Assembly (NCBI GenBank): GCA_030562195.1
Contig: CM060202.1
Location: 21,128,317-21,192,316 of the forward strand
DNA from: Nipponacmea schrenckii
Taxonomy: Eukaryota > Mollusca > Gastropoda > Lottiidae
Direction: 5' to 3'
Length of the DNA stretch: 64,000 nucleotides
A program made the position numbers and the translations under genes. Below are positions 23,646 through 32,134 of the stretch, in pieces (within the stretch, counting starts at the first letter, position 1; every line of letters begins with the position of its first letter). The notes beneath the pieces were generated by a model, which was given only the letters and a program-made list of their open reading frames with translations, did not search any database and was not told where the DNA came from.

Positions 23646-24124
23646 TATCTACTGTAGAATACCGTCGATAAGATTATACAAGATATATTAAAGACTGGAT
23701 TACGTAATATCCCCCTTCCCACTGGACACCAACTTGTAAGGACTAGTGTAGACATTCAGTAATTATTACTAAGGTTACATCAGCTAGTGTAGTTGACTGA
23801 ATAAAAGAACATGGGTTTGCTTCTTTAAACCTTTATAGCCTACTACTATTAACATAAATTGTTATTGTGGTGTTCGAGAAAAAATACTGCATATATTAGG
23901 AGGTGTGGTGATTGCCCTGAGGTGAAATACATATTTAGTAGAAAGTAAATAAACACTTAGGGTTAGGAGTTCATAAAAATACATTATCAAACTAATTACT
24001 AAACAAGTTAATTGTCGTGAGATATTCAAATTATTACAAAAAATACGACTTATTATTATCGTCGCTAAACTCACTAAAAATTAATTGAAACTAAAGAATT
24101 AGTTACGGGCTACAGAACTACACG

Positions 24125-24388
24125 ATCAGTCAACCACTCTCCCTTATCAGTGATGCAGGTCGGGGGGACTGACATGGAAAAAGCGTCTAGTCGTTCGGAT
24201 GGGACAATAAAACGAGGCCCCGTGTGTTACAAACTGTGCATGTTAAAGATCCCTCGACAGTTGGAAATGGCAAAAAAAGTAGGCTGATGTCCTGGCAAAA
24301 GTTACTTCACTGCACACTGCATGGCGTTGCTCGTCTACATTAGCCCATAAGGTGCAGAAGAGTTGGACGTTCATTCATTTCATTTAGT
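24125..24388 (+). mobile_element. SINE family 1 copy, head truncated
   Basis: It starts at CTTATCAGTGATGCAGGTCG, runs through GTCTAGTCGTTCGGATGGG and CCCTCGACAGTTGGAAATGG, and ends in GCAGAAGAGTTGGACG and CATTTCATTT. Confidence 0.85.
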
Positions 24389-25053
24389 ATGAAACGTAAA
24401 GAATTCCTTATGCATCATTGAAGATAATTGAGCATTATCATTCATCGACAAATCCGGCGTTTTCCGTAAACAAGTTAAAAGTAATTCTGTTTATGGAAGA
24501 GTTCTTGCGGTACTTCCAAGGAAGGGCGTTTGCAGTTGTATCACTAGTTGAATTTATATGCAGGGGAAATTACTCTAGTTATACATTCTTATATTCCGCA
24601 CTACAATAAATATGCCATGTCGCACAAACTGTAATTGTTTTTTTCAGCTAAACTATCCATAATAGGGTTCACAACTCATTGTAAAAATGATACCTTCCAG
24701 TCCTTGTATGTCCAGAATTATCCATGCGTGAAATTTTAAATGCCGACTATTCTTTCCTTGTTTGAGGTATTTTTAAAGGAATTACATTGTAAACGATTTT
24801 CAATTCTTTCGAATTTACTACGAGCTAGAAATTTGACTTTATATTTATATTGTTCACAAGCTTATCTCCTTTCTCCCACAGCTGAAAAATAATAGTTCCC
24901 ATTGCTGTTGCGACCAAATTATTTTTTTTTAATCGGAATAGTGAGTGTGGTGTGATATCAGGCTATAAGAAAATGCGAAAAAAACAAAACACTTGATAAT
25001 ATCGATGCAATATCTCTCTGGCTTTCCTTTGTGTTAATGTTCTTTCTATTCAG

Positions 25054-25935
25054 CTAAAACAAAGGCAAATTCTTTAAGGCTTTCCTGAGGTGACCTTCAA
25101 AATCCGGTGCCATCTCGGCCATTTGTTGAATAAGTTCTTCGTGGTTCTTCAAGTCTTTTCTTTCTAAAACATGGTCCTTGTTTTCTATCAGAACTTTTCG
25201 GTTCACCATTATCTGAGCTTGGAAGTTTGTAAAACGTATCCACCTTAAACTGGCATGAAACGGTGTTAAGTCTGGATTGGTTAAGACTTCTTCCATGAAA
25301 TCGTCTAAAAGGTTCATATCTTCAAATTCATCTTTTTCGGGAAAATATTGATAGTATGCTCGCCATCCGTCGATGAATATTTCATTCTCCATTTTGAAAA
25401 CAACGCCACCTTTGTCCCCCTTCCGGTGCATGCGCATAATGGCACCATTATGCTTAATGTATTTATATTCTAAAAAGGAATCCATGAAAATCGGAGATTC
25501 TTTTTCAAAATTTAAATTTATGGGTTGAAAAGTCGGGTATCCGCATCCACATTCCAATAAATACAGGTCGCCGTCGGTCATCAGGTTTCTAATTAATATA
25601 ATAACATGGTTGTAGACATGACTACTCATTGCTCGTACCACACTGACATTAAATCCAAGCGTTTTCAGCATCTCAAAGAAAATGTAATGATGATTATAGC
25701 ACACACCACCCTCTTTTCTAAACATAGCTGTCTTGATTTCTTCCCATGACGGTCGATGGTGGTTATCGTAAGATTTCGTGACCATAGTGATATTCTGATA
25801 CGGCTGTATTTCAGAATGAGCTCTCAGAACTGTCGTTAACAATTCCAATTTATTCGGATTATTAAGCAGTTCGCCTACCTTCTGTAAATGGAGAATATCT
25901 GAGAGGTAAGAGTGGATTTCGACCAGTGGAAACAT
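25054..25935 (-). CDS. Arylamine N-acetyltransferase-like protein, copy 1
   Basis: An intact single-exon gene of 293 residues, a usual length for the family (about 260-295). NATs move acetyl from acetyl-CoA to arylamines and hydrazines through a cysteine intermediate in the cytosol. Visible landmarks are FRKEGGVCYNHHY with the nucleophile Cys79, YNHVIILI with His110, and YLLECGCGYP. In the last motif the usual DVG is ECG, so Glu128 takes the place of the catalytic Asp. The residues around Cys also differ from the classic RGGxCxExN. The start at MFPLVEI is shared by all three copies and lies about 40 bp below a TATA-like box. Copy-specific residues include SEIQPY near 41-46. Substrate is unknown. 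Confidence 0.93.
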   Translation of the reverse strand: MFPLVEIHSYLSDILHLQKVGELLNNPNKLELLTTVLRAHSEIQPYQNITMVTKSYDNHHRPSWEEIKTAMFRKEGGVCYNHHYIFFEMLKTLGFNVSVVRAMSSHVYNHVIILIRNLMTDGDLYLLECGCGYPTFQPINLNFEKESPIFMDSFLEYKYIKHNGAIMRMHRKGDKGGVVFKMENEIFIDGWRAYYQYFPEKDEFEDMNLLDDFMEEVLTNPDLTPFHASLRWIRFTNFQAQIMVNRKVLIENKDHVLERKDLKNHEELIQQMAEMAPDFEGHLRKALKNLPLF

Positions 25936-25976
25936 TGTGAGCTGTTGGTATAATGATCTAGTTTTTCTACTGTAGT

Positions 25977-25986
25977 GTTATATATA
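25977..25986 (-). promoter_or_regulatory. TATA box of NAT copy 1
   Basis: TATATATAAC on minus is followed by ACTACAGTAG. Both are shared with NAT copy 3, about 40-50 bp upstream of the start codon. Confidence 0.65.
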
Positions 25987-26822
25987 GATACATAATGCAC
26001 TCTCTTGACCCTATGACCCTGATCTATGATAAAGGTCAAAATGAAATTGACCACGTGAAATACACTCAAATGTTGTAAAAATTCCTTAAAATGTTGAGAT
26101 AAGGAAAATATTTAAAGACCCTGATTTTTTTTATGACAATTCCTATGATTTTGTATGTTTACTCGTGATGCGATCGTTATACGTCGTCAACAGGAGTGCT
26201 GTTAAGAAGTGTCTCAAATGCCATCAAAGCAAATAATTTCATAAAATTTCCGAGAAGTAAAGATATCTCAACCCTGGTACTCAAGTGTTTTTGTAAGTCT
26301 GTCATTATTGCGAATATTTATCCAATCAAATGTCTAATTTATTTATGAATTTCCTTATTTTTATAAGTAAACCCTAACATTTCTTAATTTTTATCCTAAA
26401 ATTACGCCTTATATTTCGTTTATGAGTGCTAGACTGTTATCTACAAGTTGATTTATTATCTTTTATACCGCTTCATATATTCACATATCAAATAAACGAT
26501 CTTCCTGGTGGACTTAAAGTACTAAATGTTTTCGTCAAATAAATCTGACCATCTTGTACATCATCGAGATTGCTGGCTTAAATGACCTCAGATGCTGGCA
26601 AATCAATCCTTATTATTGAATTAGAACCATAATAGGGTTCACAACTCATTGTAAAAATGAAACCTTCCAGTCCTTGTATGTCCAGAGTTATCCATGCGTG
26701 AAATTTTAAATGCCGACTTCTCTTTCCTTGTTTGAGGTATTTTTAAAGGAATTACATTGTAAACGATTTTCAATTCTTTCGAATTTACTACGAGCTAGAA
26801 ATTTGACTTTATATTTGTATTA

Positions 26823-27226
26823 GAGATAAGGGCCAGTGATGTGACCCTACTAATAAAATTCATTGATGCCCTTCGATGCCATGGACTTGAAATGATGGAT
26901 ACAATCCAATTCCAAAGTGCATCTGTGGTCTGGGTCTGTGGTCGTTCCCAAATCGGGTTTCTGGTGTCTATAAAGTAGAAGACTTGCACACTAAAATCTT
27001 TGTGTGAGTGACCACGTAAATTAAAATGTTTCCCGAAGGATTTTTCCCGACGTGATCTGATATCCGATAAGTGTTCAGCATCAATCCAGAGAAAATACCA
27101 AAAATCTGGCATTTTCCACAAAAAGCAACACAAATGGCACGCCTCCACGCCATTGTTATTACGTCTTGGCAACCAAGCCACAGTAGCGTTCACTGAGGTC
27201 CTCCATGAAGCGCCTCCATCCACCAT
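26823..27226 (-). pseudogene. Penelope-like ORF remnant (GIY-YIG-associated C-terminus)
   Basis: The minus frame contains EHLSDIRSRREKS and FGKHFNLRGHSHKDFSVQV. These resemble the EHLxDxR and HFNLPGHS motifs found near the end of the GIY-YIG endonuclease part of Penelope-like and related retroelement proteins. The reverse transcriptase and the GIY and YIG motifs themselves are absent, so this is a truncated remnant and not a host gene. The frame happens to continue past the insertion edge into host DNA. Confidence 0.7.
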
Positions 27227-27230
27227 AGGG

Positions 27231-27238
27231 TATAAATA
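27231..27238 (+). promoter_or_regulatory. TATA box inside the retroelement fragment
   Basis: TATAAATA on plus lies about 35 bp before the hammerhead motif, the arrangement expected for a Penelope-like terminal repeat. Confidence 0.5.
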
Positions 27239-27265
27239 GAAGGAATGCGGCCCAGTAGCAACAGT

Positions 27266-27303
27266 CTTCCTGAAGAGTACAAATTGTACGAAACGCGTCG
27301 GAG
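27266..27303 (+). ncRNA. Type I hammerhead ribozyme motif
   Basis: All core positions are present. CTGAAGA (27270-27276) gives C3-U4-G5-A6-N7-G8-A9. Stem II is GTACA/TGTAC (27277-27281 with 27285-27289, loop AAT). GAA at 27290-27292 gives G12-A13-A14. A minimal stem III, AC-GC-GT, spans 27293-27298. C17 is 27299, so cleavage would fall between 27299 and 27300. Stem I pairs 27266-27269 with 27300-27303, including one G-U. Very short stem III hammerheads of this kind are known from Penelope-like elements and may act as dimers. Confidence 0.75.
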
Positions 27304-27952
27304 CGAAACAAGGATTCTCTAAAGAGAAAGATTCCTTAACTCTTTAATTTTTTATATTTATATTGTTCACAAGCTTATCTCCTTTCTATAAATTGGGGTA
27401 TCTTATTGATACGCAGAAGTGAGTAGAGGAAGTGGGACAAGGTGATTGAGACTACTGTATTTTCTGACTTCCATAACACGACTTCAAATCTTGGAAAATC
27501 GACTCGTCTTTATAACTTGCAAACACGGATAAGTCTTGATATACATGTACATGGCTAAATAGGCTGAAATTTCGACGGTGGTTCCGTGAACACTATTTCT
27601 GATTAGCTTAGTTGAACAATTTCTGTCCCTGGGACCAAGGTACTAGTGACCCCCTGAAAAGGCCGAATCTGTGCCTTTAAGATATGGAATAGAGGAATTT
27701 AAACTCCCTTTCGATTTCATTTTACTAGTTCAATCGTCAACATCTGTAACTTAACAGCTGAATCAAGTTGAGTTGAACTTATCAACGGCTATAATAGTCA
27801 TCATTGCTGTTGCAACCTTTTAATTATTTTTTTTTTAATCGGAATAGTGTAGTATGATATCAGGCTATAAGAAAAGGCGAAAATAAAACACTTGATAATA
27901 TCGATGCAATATCTCTCTGGCTTTCCTTTGTGTTAATGTTCTTTCTATTCAG

Positions 27953-28834
27953 CTAAAACAAAGGCAAATTCTTTAAGGCTTTCCTGAGGTGACCTTCAAA
28001 ATCCGGTGCCATCTCGGCCATTTGTTGAATAAGTTCTTCGTGGTTCTTCAAGTCTTTTCTTTCTAAAACATGGTCCTTGTTTTCAATCAGAACTTTTCGG
28101 TTCACCATTATCTGAGCTTGGTTGTTTGTAAAACGTATCCACCTTAAACTGGCATGAAACGGTGTTAAGTTTGGATTGGTTAAGACTTCTTCCATGAAAT
28201 CGTCTAAAAGGTTCATATCTTCAAATTCATCTTTTTCGGGAAAATATTGATAGTATGCTCGCCATCCGTCAATGAATATTTCATTCTCAATTTTGAAAAC
28301 AACGCCACCTTTGTCCCCCTTCCGGTGCATGCGCATAATGGCACCCTTATGCTTAATGTATTTATACTCTAAAAAGGAATCCATGAAAATCGGAGATTCT
28401 TTTTCAAAATTTAAATTTATGGGTTGAAAAGTCGGGTATCCGCATCCACATTCTAATAAATACAGGTCGCCGTCGGTCATCAGGTTTCTAATTAATATAA
28501 TAACATGGTTGTAGACTTGACTACTCATTGCTCGTACCACACTGACATTAAATCCAAGCGTTTTCAGCATCTCAAAGAAAATGTAATGATGATTATAGCA
28601 CACACCACCCTCTTTTCTAAACATAGCTGTCTTGATTTCTTCCCATGACGGTCGATGGCGGTTATCGTAAGATTTCGTGACCATTGTGATATTCTGGAAA
28701 GGCTGTATTTGAGAATGAGCTCTCAGAACTGTCGTTAACAATTCCAATTTATTCGGATTATTAAGCAGTTCGCCTACCTTCTGTAAATGGAGAATATCTG
28801 AGAGGTAAGAGTTGATTTCGACCAGTGGAAACAT
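27953..28834 (-). CDS. Arylamine N-acetyltransferase-like protein, copy 2
   Basis: Intact single exon of 293 residues, nearly identical to copies 1 and 3. The same residues are present: Cys79 in EGGVCYNHHY, His110 in YNHVIILI, Glu128 in LLECGCG. Differences from copy 1 include INSY for IHSY near residue 8, SQIQPF for SEIQPY, KHKGAI for KHNGAI and TNNQAQ for TNFQAQ. The gene lies in the second unit of the tandem duplication, with a retroelement fragment downstream. Its TATA region is altered to TTTGTATAAC, so its expression may differ. Confidence 0.93.
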   Translation of the reverse strand: MFPLVEINSYLSDILHLQKVGELLNNPNKLELLTTVLRAHSQIQPFQNITMVTKSYDNRHRPSWEEIKTAMFRKEGGVCYNHHYIFFEMLKTLGFNVSVVRAMSSQVYNHVIILIRNLMTDGDLYLLECGCGYPTFQPINLNFEKESPIFMDSFLEYKYIKHKGAIMRMHRKGDKGGVVFKIENEIFIDGWRAYYQYFPEKDEFEDMNLLDDFMEEVLTNPNLTPFHASLRWIRFTNNQAQIMVNRKVLIENKDHVLERKDLKNHEELIQQMAEMAPDFEGHLRKALKNLPLF

Positions 28835-30362
28835 TGTGAGCTGTTGGTATAATGATCTAGTTGTTCTACTGTAGTGTTATACAAATACACAATGTAGCCT
28901 AAGTCATGGTGACCCTGCACAATGCATTAGCAAATATTCAACTGTTATGAATTTTTGTCTGCAGCTTAACGATTGATTAATTTATCATCCTCTTCGCCAA
29001 CTGTATTATCCTCGTATCAGGATTATTCAGGATTTAACCAATAAGATTAAAGTTATTAGATTATTGGCTTTCATAAAACACACGATTCTATCAGGACTCG
29101 TACAGCCATAATAATTGTGTACAAATTCATATCTCCGAATAATTTATATTTATTAATACAACATGAAACGAAACATTGTTATGTAGTATGCTGTATGAAG
29201 AACATAACATAATAGTGCTTATCCAGATCCCAATTTCTCAATAAGATATTTGTTCCACCCTAGGCCTGTACATTTGGGAGATTCAATCCCTCCCTTCCCC
29301 GAAAACTAAAAGTCATCTTGACCTTGACCCTGATCTATCAAATAATTAAGTCAAATCCCTTTCAAATTATTGACCATTGGTGGGGATTGAACAAATTAAG
29401 ATAATTATTGGATATGTACTAACATTCTGACATGGGTAGGAAGCGGTTTTTTAAAAACCCTGATTTTTTATTGACAATAATTCTTATTTTTATGTATTTC
29501 TAAGCAAGAGAATTAAATTATTTTTAAAAAATTTCCGCGAAGTAAAGATTTCTCAACCCTGATAATCAAGTGTTTTTATAAGTTTGTCATTATTGCGAAT
29601 ATTATCCATTTAAATGTCTAATTTATTTTTATATTTCCTTAATTCAAAATTTCTTAATTTTAGCTTTTAAATTTCACTTTATGGTTCGTCAATGAGTGCT
29701 AGACAGTTTCTGGTTTCTAAACACCGCTTTCTACAAGTTGATTTATACTCTCTTTCACTTCTTCATGGTCATGTTAAATAAACCATCTTTCCGTAGGACC
29801 AAAAGTAAAGCTGACCATCTTGTACATCAACGAGATTGAGATTGGAGACTTCGCACTTCCGTCTAGGCAGTTTTTCATTCAAAAATGGATTGAAAAAAAC
29901 TGTGAATCGGGAAAGAGACACAATGACTAACTAAACTAAATGAGCTCCGATTTTATCAATTTTTATATATTGATGGAGTAAAATTGTTACAGAACTGAAA
30001 GAAGTCATAATACACAGGATCGTTTATTACTGATATTTTAAGATGATCGTGCAGGTGGTGGGGACAGTAAACAAACTTAGAGTGTCTTACCTTAACCTTT
30101 ATTATAAATACATTCTATATCAGCCGAACGGCAAAAAACTCAAATGTTGTTTTCCTGTTATTCGACATTTTAAAGTGCAGTCGATTTAAATAAACGTTTA
30201 TTAACGAAATGAAATAATTGAATTATATTGGTCATGAGGGTGGGGGATCATTAGGGGAACTCATATAGGCACCTTTAATAGACTATCCTGTCCACACGCG
30301 ATCTCGGTCTATCATTAGTTGAAGGACTTAGACCGCCAATTCATTTGCCATCTGTTTCAATG

Positions 30363-30580
30363 TTAAATCACGAAATTCAAACTTCCATAACTTTTTCCAG
30401 AAATACGTTGAAAGCTTTCCTGTATGTCACATGAAAGCCTGGACAATACTTGGTTTCTGTACAAAATTTCAATATAGCATGACCATGAAAAACTAAACAA
30501 AATGAAAAGTAAACCACTGCATTTTATCAACATCCGCTTGACTGTCACTGCACACAAAACCACTATTTTTAGAAATAACC
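30363..30580 (-). repeat. Dispersed repeat with an inverted partner at 37.89-38.08 kb
   Basis: Shared words in opposite orientation include TTATCAACATCCGCTTGACT, GTCACTGCACACAAA and AACTTTTTCCAGAAA. Frames across it are open but not conserved as protein between the copies. Confidence 0.8.
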
Positions 30581-31192
30581 TTCCCCCAATTAAATTTCTC
30601 ATTATCTCAGAAATTTTGAAAGAAAATGCAATTTCAGACATCAAATTTCAAATCTAGACCAAAAATTAGTCAAAAATGGAAATGCAAAAACCCCCAAGGG
30701 AAGGGAGAAAGAGGATTTCTAAAAATAGAACGGACTAAATTCGATACAATCATTAGCATAAAATGTTTTACTGGGCGTTTTACTGGAGTCCTTGAAGTTA
30801 TATGCAAAGGGGGATTACCCTAATTATACATTCTTATATTACGTACCACAATACATTTCTCATATTGTAGAAACCGGTTTTTTAATGTACACGAATTATT
30901 AATAGTATTCACAGCCCACTGTTGAAATTTGTGCCTTCAAATCAAGGTATGTGTAGAATTATCCATGTTTGGGAGTAAAAATTGCGACCCTCCCTTATTG
31001 CTTTGTACTTTTTGAAGGAATTACGCGATTTTCATACATTACTAGCACTTATGAAGGCCATTAACACATATTAAAGACCAATACCAACCCCGGAAAAGGC
31101 GAAGTTGTCCCTTTCACTGAATGATAGAAGTCCACGACTTCGGCTGGATAAAAAAGAATCTGTGATGTAACTAGTTTATAACCTATTCAGTG

Positions 31193-31503
31193 AGCCGCGG
31201 TGGCTCAGTGCTCGTTCGCTCGCTTCCCTGAAGGTCCAGGGTTCCATCCTGTAAGGGTCGAGATGAACTGTCGGATATATCTACCCTGTTTCCCCTTGTC
31301 AGTGATGCAGGTCGACTGACATGGAAGCTTCTAGTCGTTCTGAGGTCGTTTGTGCTACATGATGTGCATGTTAAAGATACCTTGCCAGTTAGGAATCGCA
31401 AAATGAGTAGGCTTATGCCGCTGTTCTGGACAAATTGTCCGTCTATATTAGCTCATAAGCTTGGAGGGTAAGGGTAGGATGTAAAACTCCATTCATTTCG
31501 TTT
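31193..31503 (+). mobile_element. SINE family 1, full-length copy
   Basis: Head GAGCCGCGGTGGCTCAGTG, B-box-like region CCAGGGTTCCATCC, body GTTAAAGATACCTTGCCAGT, tail GGATGTAAAACTCCATTCA. Confidence 0.87.
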
Positions 31504-32057
31504 TATTATAATCTAAACATTTGTGATATATAAAACATTACAAGAGACCAATATGTATAAAATGAAGAATGAATGAAATTCGCTACTATTTATAATAAAA
31601 ATACAATATAATGACAAGATATCATATTCTATCTAAATTCAATCGAATTATTATAAATATATTCTACTTTCATTTTCAGGTCTAATAACAACTAAACTGA
31701 TTAACAGAACAGTCTTGTCAAAGTTCAGCTTCCTGTAAAGTGCCGAGGACTACAGATGAAAACACGTAAAGGATAGTCGATCGTTATTCAAGACCTCTGA
31801 TTGGTTGTATTCACTAGCGTACTGTCCAATCAAATCAAAGCATCTTCAAACATCAATTCAAAAATTGTACAAGTTTGTAATAGTTCGACACTGAGCAAAT
31901 ATAAAAAAATAATGACAAGTTTAGGCTATACACGTATAAATATTAACAAAAAAATACATAGAATCAATTATAAATATAAAGATTCGTAATTATTAAAATT
32001 ATACTCGTAAATATGCTATTTCAAAAGGACATAGAAATGTTGAAATAAAATGAAAAT

Positions 32058-32134
32058 TCAGCCTGCTACTATGACAGTATTGTCAGCCTGCTACTATGAC
32101 AGTATTGTCAGCCTGCTACTATGACACTATTGTG
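32058..32134. repeat. 25-bp repeat overlapping the dispanin 3 stop codon
   Basis: Three units of CAGCCTGCTACTATGACAGT plus ATTGT. The right-most unit encodes, on minus, the last residues VIVAG and the stop of dispanin gene 3. The other two lie in its 3' UTR. Confidence 0.92.

Larger units (their letters stand above)
26822..27350 (+). mobile_element. Penelope-like retroelement fragment with flanking duplication
   Basis: This 529-bp insertion is absent from the matching site beside NAT copy 1 (24838-24851). It is flanked by a 14-bp target duplication, 26808-26821 and 27351-27364, with one mismatch. Read on minus, its left part has the coding remnant of a GIY-YIG-associated C-terminus. On plus, its right part has a TATA box and a hammerhead ribozyme core, as in the terminal repeats of Penelope-like elements. 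The strand given is that of the ribozyme. Confidence 0.8.
24630..28900. repeat. Tandem duplication carrying NAT copies 1 and 2
   Basis: Unit A is about 24630-26000 and unit B about 26625-28900, in the same orientation. Their downstream flanks (AATAGGGTTCACAACTCATT, CTACGAGCTAGAAATTTGAC), the genes and about 60 bp of 5' flank match closely. Unit B has two extra insertions: a retroelement fragment at 26822-27350 and about 410 bp at 27387-27797. More diverged similarity continues upstream of both genes (26100-26340 against 29450-29600). The 30.77-31.08 kb block is a third, older relative of the downstream flank. Confidence 0.85.
28900..32050. other. Intergenic region with dispersed repeats
   Basis: No coding exon seen. 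It holds diverged upstream sequence of the NAT duplication (29440-29850), a dispersed repeat at 30363-30580, an old copy of the NAT downstream flank (30770-31080) and a full SINE at 31.2-31.5 kb. The rest is AT-rich without recognisable features. Confidence 0.6.

Noticed and set aside
26795..27226. 143-codon minus frame as a host gene
   Set aside because: It is a retroelement ORF remnant inside an insertion with target duplications, and it runs on into host flank by chance.
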